From Streptomyces sp. NBC_00078 (GTDB lineage: Bacteria; Actinomycetota; Actinomycetes; Streptomycetales; Streptomycetaceae), in contig NZ_JAPELX010000001.1 of NCBI RefSeq assembly GCF_026343335.1, forward strand, positions 372,001 to 436,000: a stretch of 64,000 nt of DNA. The letters run 5' to 3'. Made by a program: the position numbers and the translations under genes. Positions 28,509 to 37,376 of the stretch are shown here, piece after piece; positions within the stretch are counted from its first letter, which is position 1, and every line of letters starts with the position of its first letter. The notes beneath the pieces were generated by a model. That model was not told the DNA's origin and made no database searches. It saw only the letters and a list, made by a program, of their open reading frames with translations.

Positions 28509-28625
28509 ATGGCACTGCTCGACCTGCAGACGATGGAGTCCGACGAACACACCGGCGGCGGCGGCGCAAGCACCGTCAGCCTGCTCTCCTGCATCAGCGC
28601 GGCGAGCATTCTGCTCTGTCTCTGA
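28509..28625 (+). CDS. ramS: SapB-like class III lanthipeptide precursor (RamS/AmfS type)
   Basis: The 38-residue peptide has the family leader start MALLDLQTMES with the DLQ-x-ME motif seen in RamS and AmfS, followed by a Gly-rich linker. The core has two rings' worth of Ser-x2-Ser-x3-Cys: STVSLLSC and SAASILLC, ending Leu-Cys-Leu. These match the SapB pattern of two such motifs. The synthetase upstream should convert them to labionin or lanthionine bridges. The core is very hydrophobic, fitting a surfactant that lowers surface tension for aerial hyphae. Confidence 0.93.
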   Translation: MALLDLQTMESDEHTGGGGASTVSLLSCISAASILLCL

Positions 28626-28647
28626 CGAGCATCGTGCGCTCACGGCT

Positions 28648-28684
28648 CCGGGCGGTCCGCTCCCACGAGGGAGGGGCCGCCCGG
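28648..28684 (+). terminator. Hairpin between ramS and ramA, attenuator or mRNA stabiliser
   Basis: The arm CCGGGCGGTCCGCTCCC pairs with GGGAGGGGCCGCCCGG across an ACGA loop, with a mismatch or bulge in the middle. It starts 23 bases after the precursor stop. It has no U-run, but its place suggests partial termination or protection of the precursor transcript, giving more peptide than transporter. Confidence 0.7.
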
Positions 28685-28731
28685 GGTCCTGGGCGCGGTC
28701 CCATCGACCCCGGATGCGAGGCCACGGCCGT

Positions 28732-30438
28732 ATGACGACTCGTGCCGAGCCCGTACGCGGCTCCGCCCTGCTCAACTCGGCCACCCGGCACAGCACTTCC
28801 CGCTGCGTGGCCCTGTGCCTCATGAGCACGGCGTCCACCGGTGCCGGTCTCCTCCTGCCGGCCGCTCTCGGCCGTACCCTCGATCTCCTCCTGGCACACA
28901 CCCCGGCGACCGGCTGGGTGGTGTACTGCGCGGGGATCGTCCTGCTGCTGGCGCTGCTGGACGCCTGCGAGACCGTGCTGGGCGGCACCGTCGACGCCCG
29001 GACGACCGGGTGGCTGCGGCGCCGGCTGACAGGGCATGTGCTGGCCGTGGGCCCGCGCGCCGGCGCCCGCTTCGGCCCGGGTGAACTCGTCGCCCGTCTC
29101 GTCGGCAACGCGGCTCAGGCGGGGACCACTCCGGCCGCCCGCGCCGCACTGCTCGCCGCGCTCGCCGGCCCCGTGGGGGGCATCGTGGCGCTCGGCCTGA
29201 TCGACCCCTGGCTGGCGGCCGTGTTCCTGGCCGGAGCACCGGTCCTGACCCTCCTGCTGCGTGCCTTCGCCCGTGACACGACCCGGTGCGTGGCGGACTA
29301 CCAGCGGCTCCAGGGGCGGATCGCGGGCGCGCTCGCGGAGGCGGTCGCCGGCCGCCGCACCATCGAGGCGGCGGGTACGGCGGACAAGGAGGCGGCGCGG
29401 ATTCTGGGGCCGCTGCCGGAGCTGTCTCGGGCGGGACACCGCATGTGGCGGGTGCAGGGACGGGCCGCGGCACAGACGAGCGCCGTGGCTCCGCTGCTGC
29501 AGCTGGGCGTCGTCGCCGTGGCCGGAGTTCTCCTCACCCGGCATCGGCTGTCGGTCGGAGACGTCCTCGCGGCCTCGCGGTACGCGGTCCTGGCGACCGG
29601 CGTCGGCGTGCTGGTCGGCCAGTTCGCGAGCCTGGCCCGGGGCAGGGCGGCCGCCGGGCGCCTGGACGAGGTCCTCGGAGAGCCGGCCACCGCCCATGGT
29701 GCACGCCGGCTGCCGCCCGGACCGGGCCGGCTGGAGCTGCGCGGCGTGACGGCCCGCCGCGGCGGACGCACTGTCCTCGACGGCCTCGACCTCGTCGTCC
29801 CCGGCGGCACGACACTCGCCGTGGTCGGCCGTTCCGGCACGGGCAAGTCACTGCTCGCCGCGGTCGCCGGCCGGCTGGCCGACCCGGACGCCGGAGAGGT
29901 CCTGCTGGACGGCGTCCCCCTCCCCCACCTGACCCACAACGACCTTCGCCGATCCGTGAGTTACGCCTTCGAACGCCCCTCGCTCCTCGGCACCACCATC
30001 CAGGACGCGTTGCGCCTCGGCGTGCGGCGCCCCTCCCCCGCACGCATCCGCGAGGCGGCCCGCACGGCACGGGCGGACGACTTCGTCCGCCGCCTACCGC
30101 ACGGCTACGCCACCCGCTGCGCCGACGCTCCCCGCTCCGGCGGCGAGTCCCAACGCCTGGGCCTGGCCAGGGCGTTCGCCCAGGACAGCCGCCTGCTCAT
30201 TCTCGACGACGCCCTCTCCAGCCTCGACACGGTGACGGAAGCACAGATCACGGACTCCCTGCTGGCCCACGGCTCGGGCGGCACCCGACTCCTCATCGCC
30301 CATCGAGCGGCCACGGCGGCCCGGGCGGACGCGGTGGCGTGGCTGGACGGGGGGAAGGTGCGGGCGGTGGGGACGCATGCGGAGTTGTTGCGGATCGCCG
30401 GGTACCGGGCGGTGTTCGGGGACGGGGGGCGGACATGA
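28732..30438 (+). CDS. ramA: ABC half-transporter of the lanthipeptide cluster (RamA/AmfB-like)
   Basis: The start is taken at the ATG giving MTTRAEPVRG; an ATG six codons upstream is possible and neither has a clear ribosome site. The 568-residue protein has about six membrane helices (to residue 300), then a nucleotide-binding domain with Walker A GRSGTGKS, signature RSGGESQRLG and Walker B LLILDDALSSLD. With the next gene, coupled by ATGA, it should form a heterodimer that exports the SapB-like peptide. Confidence 0.9.
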   Translation: MTTRAEPVRGSALLNSATRHSTSRCVALCLMSTASTGAGLLLPAALGRTLDLLLAHTPATGWVVYCAGIVLLLALLDACETVLGGTVDARTTGWLRRRLTGHVLAVGPRAGARFGPGELVARLVGNAAQAGTTPAARAALLAALAGPVGGIVALGLIDPWLAAVFLAGAPVLTLLLRAFARDTTRCVADYQRLQGRIAGALAEAVAGRRTIEAAGTADKEAARILGPLPELSRAGHRMWRVQGRAAAQTSAVAPLLQLGVVAVAGVLLTRHRLSVGDVLAASRYAVLATGVGVLVGQFASLARGRAAAGRLDEVLGEPATAHGARRLPPGPGRLELRGVTARRGGRTVLDGLDLVVPGGTTLAVVGRSGTGKSLLAAVAGRLADPDAGEVLLDGVPLPHLTHNDLRRSVSYAFERPSLLGTTIQDALRLGVRRPSPARIREAARTARADDFVRRLPHGYATRCADAPRSGGESQRLGLARAFAQDSRLLILDDALSSLDTVTEAQITDSLLAHGSGGTRLLIAHRAATAARADAVAWLDGGKVRAVGTHAELLRIAGYRAVFGDGGRT

Positions 30439-32306
30439 GCGGGGGGATCCGGGTGCGGGGTGTCCGGTTCCTGTGGGCGCGCCGGGGCGTCGTCCTACGG
30501 CTCGGCGGCTGGTCCGTGCTGGAGACCGGGCAGACCTTCGTCACCGGGTACGCCCCGGCGCGGGCCCTCGACTCGGGGTTCCTGGCGGGGCGCGCCGATG
30601 CCGGGCTCGGCTGGCTCGCCGTGGCCGGGCTCGCCGTCGTCGTGGGTGCGGTGGGGACCGGGCGGGTCTACGGCGCCGTCGCCGCGTTGGCCGAACCCCT
30701 CCGGGACCGCCTCGTCGAGGGTGTGGTCGGGCGTGGGGTCCGGGAGGCCGACGACGGGGTGCTCTCGTCGCTCACCCAGCAGGTGGAGATCGCGCGCGAC
30801 ACCTTCGCGGGGCTCGTGATGGTGTCGCGGTCGTTCGTGTTCACCGCGGTGGGGGCCCTGGCGGGGCTGCTCTCGCTCGCCCCGCTGCTCCTGCTGGTGG
30901 TCGGGCCGCCGCTCCTGGCCGGGGTGGCCCTGTTCGCGGCGTCGCTACGGCCGCTGGCCCGCAGGCAGGAGGCGTTCCTCGTCGCGGACGAGGCGCTGGC
31001 CGAGCGTCTGGGTGCCGTCTGCCCGGGGCTGCGGGACATCACGGCCACCGGTGCCGAGGAACACATCGCCGCCGACGCGGGGGACCACATCGACGCCGAA
31101 GTGCGGGCCGCCCGTTCCCTTGCCCGCTGGGGGGTGCTGCGCGTGGCGTCGCTCGCGATCGGCGGCCAGTTCCCGATCGTGCTGCTGCTCGCCGCCGCAC
31201 CCTGGCTGCTCGCCCACGGCGTCACCGCGGGTGCCGTGGTCGGCGCCCTCGCCTACATCGCCCAGTCCCTCCTCCCGGCCCTCCGCAACCTGGTCCACGG
31301 CCTGGGCACGAGCGGCTCACGGCTGACCGTGGTCCTACGCCGGCTGACGCCGCCCTCAACACCTGGCGGCGACAAGCAAGACCCTCCCGCTCAGCACCAC
31401 CGCCCCACCCCCAAGGCCCACGGCGCCCCCGACACTCCCGCCCTCTCCCTCACCTCCCTGACCTTCGCCTACGGCCCCACCGCCGTCCCCGTCATCGACA
31501 ACCTCGGCCTCACCCTTCCCCGCGGCTCCCACCTGGCCGTCGTCGGCCCCAGCGGCATCGGCAAGTCCACGCTCGCCGCTCTGGTCGCGGGGCTGCTGGA
31601 ACCGTGTCGGGGCACGATCCGGGTGGGCGGGGAGGCGGTGCCGTCAGCCGCTGCGGCGCGCCAGCGGGTGCTCATCCCCCAGGAGGCGTACGTCTTCACC
31701 GGCACCGTCGCGGACAACCTCACCCATCTGCGGCAGGACCCCGTGTCCGAGGCGGAGCTGTGCGCGGCGGCCGACGCGGTGGGGCTCGGCCCGCTGCTCG
31801 ACGCGCTCGGCGGACCGGGCGCCCGGGTAGACCCGGCGGCGCTCTCCGCGGGCGAACGGCAGCTGATCGCGCTGACCCGGGCCTATCTGTCGCACGCCCC
31901 GCTCGCCCTGCTCGACGAGGCGACCTGTCATCTGGATCCGCAGGCGGAGGAACGCGCCGAGCGGGCCTTCGCGCGCCGGCCGGGCGGCACCCTCGTCGTC
32001 GTGGCGCACCGCATCAGCTCCGCCCGGCGCGCGGATCGGGTGCTGGTCATGGACGGACCGGGTTCGGCGTGCGGAACCCACCAGGAGTTACTGGAGACCT
32101 CGCCGCTGTACCGGGAGCTCGTCGGCAGCTGGACGCCCGTGCCGTCACAGCCAGCCCTCCCCCTGGGAGATACGGATCGCGTCGATGCGGTTGCGGGCCC
32201 CGGTCTTGCGGGTGATGGCCGCCATGTAGTTGCGCACGGTCCCGTGGGACAGATGGAGGCTCCCGGCGATCTCCGCGACGGAGGCCCCCTCGGCGGCGAG
32301 GGATAA
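30435..32306 (+). CDS. ramB: ABC half-transporter of the lanthipeptide cluster (RamB/AmfA-like)
   Basis: The ATG overlaps the stop of the preceding transporter (ATGA). The 623-residue protein has six hydrophobic helices and an ATPase domain with Walker A GPSGIGKS, Q-loop IPQEAYVF, signature ALSAGERQLIAL and Walker B LALLDEATCHLD. It is the partner half for export of the lanthipeptide. Family similarity ends near ELVGSWTPVP. The last 57 or so residues are encoded antisense to the 3' end of the convergent regulator gene, so the two genes overlap by 162 bases. Confidence 0.88.
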   Translation: MSGGIRVRGVRFLWARRGVVLRLGGWSVLETGQTFVTGYAPARALDSGFLAGRADAGLGWLAVAGLAVVVGAVGTGRVYGAVAALAEPLRDRLVEGVVGRGVREADDGVLSSLTQQVEIARDTFAGLVMVSRSFVFTAVGALAGLLSLAPLLLLVVGPPLLAGVALFAASLRPLARRQEAFLVADEALAERLGAVCPGLRDITATGAEEHIAADAGDHIDAEVRAARSLARWGVLRVASLAIGGQFPIVLLLAAAPWLLAHGVTAGAVVGALAYIAQSLLPALRNLVHGLGTSGSRLTVVLRRLTPPSTPGGDKQDPPAQHHRPTPKAHGAPDTPALSLTSLTFAYGPTAVPVIDNLGLTLPRGSHLAVVGPSGIGKSTLAALVAGLLEPCRGTIRVGGEAVPSAAAARQRVLIPQEAYVFTGTVADNLTHLRQDPVSEAELCAAADAVGLGPLLDALGGPGARVDPAALSAGERQLIALTRAYLSHAPLALLDEATCHLDPQAEERAERAFARRPGGTLVVVAHRISSARRADRVLVMDGPGSACGTHQELLETSPLYRELVGSWTPVPSQPALPLGDTDRVDAVAGPGLAGDGRHVVAHGPVGQMEAPGDLRDGGPLGGEG

Positions 32307-32753
32307 CACGCTCAGCTCCCGCCGGGTCAGCGGCATCTCGGCGGCCTTGAGGAAGCCGAAGCCCAGGGAGTCGTCGACGAAACGTTCACCCTGGGCGACC
32401 CGCCGGATTCCGCGCACCAGATGATCCGGCGACCCCTCCTTGTCGACATAGCCGAGCGCGCCCGCCTCGATGGCACGTTTCAGCAGGCCGGGTCTGTTCG
32501 CGCCGGCGAGCACGAGAAGTCTCGGCGGGGCCCCGCCCGGGCCCCGGGGGCACAGGTCACCGAGCGGCGCGATGCCGTACGCGTCCGCGCACTCCAGGTC
32601 CGCCGCGCACACATCGGGCCGCAGGGACCGCACGCGGCCCGGCGCGCTGCGCCAGGGCGCGTCCTCCACTCGGAGATCGGGTTCACTGCGCAGCCACTGC
32701 GCCAGCACCGATCGCACCAGACACTCGTCATGCACCAGAAGTACTCGGATCAC
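32145..32753 (-). CDS. ramR: NarL/LuxR-type response regulator of the ram cluster
   Basis: The GTG at 32753 has GAGGGGC upstream and gives IRVLLVHDECLVRSVLAQWL, the start of a receiver domain. The likely phospho-acceptor Asp lies in VCAADLECAD and the conserved Lys in GYVDKEGSP. The C-terminal LuxR-type helix-turn-helix is LTRRELSVLSLAAEGASVAE with HLSHGTVRNYMAAI. RamR/AmfR proteins activate the lanthipeptide operon. No sensor kinase lies nearby, as in other ram clusters. The gene converges on and overlaps ramB. Confidence 0.9.
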   Translation of the reverse strand: MIRVLLVHDECLVRSVLAQWLRSEPDLRVEDAPWRSAPGRVRSLRPDVCAADLECADAYGIAPLGDLCPRGPGGAPPRLLVLAGANRPGLLKRAIEAGALGYVDKEGSPDHLVRGIRRVAQGERFVDDSLGFGFLKAAEMPLTRRELSVLSLAAEGASVAEIAGSLHLSHGTVRNYMAAITRKTGARNRIDAIRISQGEGWL

Positions 32754-33091
32754 TGCCCGCCCCTCAGCTTTCCGTCCGCCCGTCGGATTGGTGGTGAACG
32801 CGTGCCCATTCTTAGCGTCCGCGACCGCCCTGGGGCGCGAGGATCCGGCCAATGCGGAGCGTGGGGGCGCACGCCCGTCAACCCGTGCACCACCCTGCGC
32901 ATCGACTGAGGCGGCATGGTCCGCGGCCGAAGGGGTAGGCGACGGTTCTTCACCGTGCCGGGGGTGGTGCTGCGTCCGTTTTTGCGGGCCGGGTGTGACG
33001 TCGCCTCACCGCTCGCCATGCGCGACGGGCCGCCAAGGGGCAGATTTAGTCCCTGGAACCCGTCACCCGGCCGTGCGAGGAGGTGGTCGGC
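32754..33091. other. Divergent regulatory gap between ramR and a SpoIIE gene
   Basis: This 338-base stretch must hold the promoters of ramR and of the SpoIIE phosphatase. I see no convincing gene in it. A longer ramR start near 32852 is possible but has no ribosome site to support it. Confidence 0.5.
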
Positions 33092-35236
33092 GTGCCCGAC
33101 GGGCAGACGTCCGCGCAGGCTCCGGCGGCCGCGCGGACGCGAGTGGGCCGTCCGCTGCTGTCCCTTGCGCTGGCGTCGATGATGGACGACGTCCACGCGC
33201 ACTCAGGCGCGGTGTATCTGCTGGCGTCCCGCGAACCGGTCCTGGAGATGGCCGTGATGGCGGGGCTGCCGCGGGCCTTCGCCGCGCCGTGGGAGCGGGT
33301 GGGACTCAGCGCGCCCATCCCGGTCGCCGACGCCGTGCGTACGCGGCGGCTGGTGTGGGTGGGTGGCGAGGAGGAGATGGCGCGCCGCTATCCGCGCATC
33401 GCCGTCGTGCTGCCGTACCCCTTCGCACTGGCCGCGATGCCGGTGGCGACGGAGTCGACGGCGTACGGCGCGGTCTTCGTGACCTGGCCCGGCGCCCATC
33501 CGCCCGAGCTGTCCGACCGGGAGCGGGACCATCTGACCGCGGCCTGCGACCGGCTCGCCATCCGGCTGGAGCGCGCACTGGAGGACAGTCTTCCGCCGCT
33601 GCACGAACCCGATCTGCTCGGCGTACCGCCGGTGGGCGGCGCGGCCGGCACGCTCGGCACGGTGGAGGCGGCACGGATGGTGGCACGGCTTCCGTACGGG
33701 CTGTGCTCGCTCGATCTGCACGGGCGGATCTGCTTCGCCAACGCGGCCGCGGCCGAGCTGATCGGGCTCCCGGTCAGCAAACTGCTGGGCACTCAGCTGT
33801 GGGCGTCGGTGCCCTGGCTGAACGACCCGGTGTACGAGGACCGCTACCGGGCCGCGCTGCTCAGCCAGCACACCACCTCGTTCGTGGCGGTCCGGCCGCC
33901 CGGGGACTGGCTGTCGTTCCGGATGTATCCCAGTACGACCGGGCTCAGTGTGCGGGTCACGCGGGCGCGGGCGGTGGCGGAGATGAACCGGGCCGGGCCG
34001 CAGCCCGGCGACGCCCCCTCCCGGCTGGTCACCATTTCGCAGGTGCTGACCCTGGCCGGTGCGCTGACCGAGGCCGTGGGGGTGCAGGACGTGGTGCAGC
34101 TGGTCGCGGACGAGGTCGCGCCGGCCGCGGGCAGCCAGGCTCTCGTGGTGCTCGGCTCGCGGGCCGGGCGGCTGCACGTGCTGGGGCACCACGGGTATCC
34201 GGACGCAAGCGTCGTGGAGCGGTTCGACGGACTTCCGCTGGCGGAACCGACACCGGGCACGAACGCCCTGAACACCGGGGTTCCGGCGTTCTTCGACTCC
34301 CGGGAGCAGCTGGAGCGCGTGTACCGGTCACGGCTCGCCACGCCGGACGGCTTCGAGGCCTGGGCCTATCTGCCGCTGATCGCCTCAGGGCGCCCGGTGG
34401 GCACGTGTGTGCTCGCCTACGCCGAACCACACCCGTTCCCCGCGGACGAGCGGGCGGTGCTGACCAGCCTGGGCGGTCTGATCGCGCAGGCACTGGAGCG
34501 TGCCCTGCTCTACGACGCCAAGCACCAGCTGGCCCACGGCCTGCAGGCCGCCCTGCTGCCGCACTCACTGCCGACGCTGCCCGGCATCGACGCCGCCTCC
34601 CGCTATCTGCCCGCCACCGACGGCATGGAGATCGGCGGCGACTTCTACGACCTGGTCCCCACACAGGGCATGGCCGCGGCGGTGATCGGGGACGTGCAGG
34701 GGCACAACGTGACCGCGGCCGGGCTGATGGGACAGATCCGCACCGCCGTCCGTGCCTACACGACCGTCGGACAGCCACCCGAGGAGGTCATGCGCAGCAC
34801 CAACCGGCTGCTCATCGACCTCGGCACCGAACTGTTCGCCAGTTGCCTGTACCTGCGTCTCGATCCCGCGCGCGGGCGGGCCGTGATGGCCCGGGCGGGT
34901 CATCCGCCGCCGCTGCTGCGCCGTCCCGACGGCCGGGTGCGGGTGCTCGATCTCGCCGGTGGCCCGCTCCTGGGCATCGACGCCTCGGCCGTCTATCCGA
35001 CGACGCAGGTCGACCTCGCGCCCGGTTCCGTGCTCGCCCTCTACACGGACGGGCTGATCGAGTCCCCCGGCATCGACATCGAGGACGCGCTCGCCGGGCT
35101 CGGCCAGCGACTCGCCGAAGCCGGGGAGCTGCCCCTGGACGAGCTCGCCGACGATCTCGTCCAGCACAGCGCGGCCGCCAGGGAACGCCTCGACGACGTG
35201 GCGTTGCTGCTGCTCAGAGCCCGTGCGCAGGCCTGA
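33092..35236 (+). CDS. SpoIIE-type phosphatase with GAF and PAS domains
   Basis: I chose the GTG at 33092, which has GAGGAGG 8 bases upstream; a GTG three codons earlier overlaps that site. The 714-residue protein shows a GAF-like domain (about 20-160), a PAS domain (about 195-300; LPYGLCSLDLHGRICFANAA), a second GAF domain (about 325-470) and a PP2C-type SpoIIE phosphatase (about 490-710; GGDFYDLVPT, VIGDVQGHNVTAAGLMGQI, YTDGLIESPG, LDDVALLLL). Unlike the phosphatase at 23212-25659 it has no C-terminal kinase-like domain. It should dephosphorylate an anti-anti-sigma factor in response to ligand or redox signals. Confidence 0.9.
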   Translation: MPDGQTSAQAPAAARTRVGRPLLSLALASMMDDVHAHSGAVYLLASREPVLEMAVMAGLPRAFAAPWERVGLSAPIPVADAVRTRRLVWVGGEEEMARRYPRIAVVLPYPFALAAMPVATESTAYGAVFVTWPGAHPPELSDRERDHLTAACDRLAIRLERALEDSLPPLHEPDLLGVPPVGGAAGTLGTVEAARMVARLPYGLCSLDLHGRICFANAAAAELIGLPVSKLLGTQLWASVPWLNDPVYEDRYRAALLSQHTTSFVAVRPPGDWLSFRMYPSTTGLSVRVTRARAVAEMNRAGPQPGDAPSRLVTISQVLTLAGALTEAVGVQDVVQLVADEVAPAAGSQALVVLGSRAGRLHVLGHHGYPDASVVERFDGLPLAEPTPGTNALNTGVPAFFDSREQLERVYRSRLATPDGFEAWAYLPLIASGRPVGTCVLAYAEPHPFPADERAVLTSLGGLIAQALERALLYDAKHQLAHGLQAALLPHSLPTLPGIDAASRYLPATDGMEIGGDFYDLVPTQGMAAAVIGDVQGHNVTAAGLMGQIRTAVRAYTTVGQPPEEVMRSTNRLLIDLGTELFASCLYLRLDPARGRAVMARAGHPPPLLRRPDGRVRVLDLAGGPLLGIDASAVYPTTQVDLAPGSVLALYTDGLIESPGIDIEDALAGLGQRLAEAGELPLDELADDLVQHSAAARERLDDVALLLLRARAQA

Positions 35237-35258
35237 GGGACAGGCCCTGACACGACGC

Positions 35259-35288
35259 GGTCCGGCCCTCCCGCCGGAGGGCCGGACC
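35259..35288. terminator. Bidirectional terminator hairpin
   Basis: A perfect 13-base stem (GGTCCGGCCCTCC and its complement) closes a CGCC loop between the convergent SpoIIE and protease genes. It can end transcription from both sides. Confidence 0.85.
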
Positions 35289-35327
35289 ATCCACCGTCGA
35301 CCGGGACCTCAGGTCGGGTCGGGTCGG

Positions 35328-36773
35328 TCAGTGGGTCTCGGTCCGGGACGAACCGTCGCCCGCACCGGTACCGGACTGGTCGCCGGCACCGACGCCGCTC
35401 TGGTCGCCGGCACCGGCACCGGCCCCGGACTGATCACCGATCCCTGACTGGTCGCCGGCACCGACGCCGGACTGATCACCGGCCCCTGACTGGTCGCCGG
35501 CCGTCGCGGACGGGTCCGCGGTGCCGGCCTGGTCGCCGCCACCGACGGCGTCGCCGCCGCCCGCCTGGTCGCCCGCGGAAGCGGACGGGTCGGCGGTACC
35601 GGCCTGGTCGCCCGCACCCGCACCCGCGCCGCCGTCGCCGAGCGTCGCGCCCGTGGCCTGGAGGGCGGCGGTGACCGGCTGGAAGAAGGTCTCGCCACCG
35701 TTGGTGCAGTCACCGCTGCCGCCGGAGGTCAGACCGACCGCGCCGCCATCCTGGGTGAACAGGGAGCCACCGCTGTCGCCGGCCTCGGCGCAGACGTCGG
35801 TCTGGATGAGACCGTTCACGGTGTCGACGCCACCCGGATCGGTCTCGCTCTGGAAGTTCACGGTGGCGTCGAGGCCGGTGACCGAGCCGTTGTGCAGACC
35901 GGTGGTGCTGCCCATCCGGAAGACCTGCTCACCGACGGTGGCGTCGGCGGCCTGGGTGATCTGGACGGCCTGGCCCTCGCCGGTGTTGACCTCGCTCGCC
36001 GTCTGGGTGGCCGGGTCGTCGTACTTCACCAGCGAGAAGTCGTTGCCGGGGAAGGTGGCCTGGTCGACCGTGGCGACGGGCTGCCCGGTCTCGGAGTCGG
36101 ACCACGCCTTGGCGGCCACACCGCAGTGGCCGGCGGTCAGGAAGGCCGGGCTGCCGTCGCTGGCCGTCACGTTGAAGCCGAGGGAGCAGCGCACGGTGCC
36201 GCCCTCCGCCTGCGCGAAGATGGCGTCGCCGCCCGACACGAGCGTCTTGAAGGTGCCGGAGGACTTCTTCACGGTCGCCATGTCGGCGCCGAGGCTCTTG
36301 ACCGTCGACGTCAGTCTGTCCCACTTGGCGCCGGTCACGCTGCTGTCGGCGGTGACGGCGAGCTTGTTGGTCTTCGGGTCGACCGCCCAGGCCGTGCCCG
36401 GGATGGTCGCCTTCGCCTTCAGGGTCCGTGCGCCCGCCTTCAGCGCGGCGAGGCTGTTGCCGACCTCGCGGACCTTGGCGCCCGCCTTCTTCGCCTGGAC
36501 GATCACGTTCTTGTCGCCGGATATGACGTTGACGACCAGCTGCTGCTTGCCGGAGTCGTAGTACGACCCGGCGAAGGCCTGACCGAGCATGTCCTGAAGC
36601 TGCGAGGCGAGATCCGATGCGTCGGTAGCCTTCAGGGTCTTGGGGGCGGCATCGGCCGACGAGCCGTCCTGCGACGCGTTGGCGTGCGGCAGCAGGATTG
36701 CGGCTGCGCCGAGCGCCACGACGCTGCCTGCCGCGATCGCGGCCTTGCGCTTCGGAATTCGCTTGTGACTCAA
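35328..36773 (-). CDS. Secreted streptogrisin-like S1 protease with GDQSG-repeat tail
   Basis: The TTG at 36773 is the start because CAGGAGG lies 9 bases upstream. A signal peptide (KRKAAIAAGSVVALGAAAIL) and an alpha-lytic-type propeptide (about 35-175) precede the protease. The catalytic triad is in FLTAGHCG (His), GNDFSLVKYDD (Asp) and AEAGDSGGSLF (Ser). The last 100 residues are a low-complexity tail with nine GDQ(S/A)G units mixed with TADPSA and GAG spacers, and no binding module I recognise. The tail is acidic and may anchor or space the enzyme. It faces the terminator shared with the SpoIIE gene. Confidence 0.92.
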   Translation of the reverse strand: MSHKRIPKRKAAIAAGSVVALGAAAILLPHANASQDGSSADAAPKTLKATDASDLASQLQDMLGQAFAGSYYDSGKQQLVVNVISGDKNVIVQAKKAGAKVREVGNSLAALKAGARTLKAKATIPGTAWAVDPKTNKLAVTADSSVTGAKWDRLTSTVKSLGADMATVKKSSGTFKTLVSGGDAIFAQAEGGTVRCSLGFNVTASDGSPAFLTAGHCGVAAKAWSDSETGQPVATVDQATFPGNDFSLVKYDDPATQTASEVNTGEGQAVQITQAADATVGEQVFRMGSTTGLHNGSVTGLDATVNFQSETDPGGVDTVNGLIQTDVCAEAGDSGGSLFTQDGGAVGLTSGGSGDCTNGGETFFQPVTAALQATGATLGDGGAGAGAGDQAGTADPSASAGDQAGGGDAVGGGDQAGTADPSATAGDQSGAGDQSGVGAGDQSGIGDQSGAGAGAGDQSGVGAGDQSGTGAGDGSSRTETH

Positions 36774-36963
36774 GCTTCTCGACCTCCTGGGGGGACCGGA
36801 GTGTGTGCCGCCGTCCGGCGGCTGTTCTGTTCGGGCGCCTGGATGGCTGTTGGTACGCACGGGTGTCGCGGTGCGTTCAATTCCGTTTGCCAACTCGCTT
36901 TGCCCGATGCCGAATCGGCCACGACCCGTGCCTGACGCAACGGCGCGGGGAACAATCGCCCAT

Positions 36964-37376
36964 ATGACGATGACCACCGCCGAAGCCGACAAGATCCTTT
37001 CCGCCAACTTCGCCCCCTGGGGCCTCGAACTGGGCCTGACGGTCGAGTCGTTGGCCGACGGCCGGGCCACGCTGCGACTTCCCTGGTCGGACCGTCTGTC
37101 GCGGGAGGGCGGGGGGCTGTCGGACAGGCGCTGATGGCCGCCGCCGACACGGCCACCGTGATCGCGGTGGCGGCGGCACTCGGGGAGTACGGCCCCATGA
37201 CGACTGTTCAGCAGTCCACGTCGTTCCAACGCGCGGTGACCGGTTCGGATGTCCTGATCGAGGCGGTGCTCACCAAGCTGGGCCGCCGTATGGCGTTCGC
37301 GGACACCACGATGACCGACGCGGCATCAGGGGAACTCGCGGCGCGCGCGAGCACGGTCTATGCACTTCTGGGCTGA
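36964..37376 (+). pseudogene. PaaI-type hotdog thioesterase with a one-base frameshift
   Basis: From the ATG the frame reads MTMTTAEADKILSANFAPWG and on to REGGGLS, then leaves the family and stops at 37134. From there the other frame continues correctly as ALMAAADTATVIAVAAALGE to the end (ASTVYALLG). One extra G near 37121 would restore REGGGLSGQALMAAADTA, the active-site helix of PaaI-like acyl-CoA thioesterases. So the gene is either freshly inactivated or carries a sequencing error. All other family features are intact. Confidence 0.82.
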
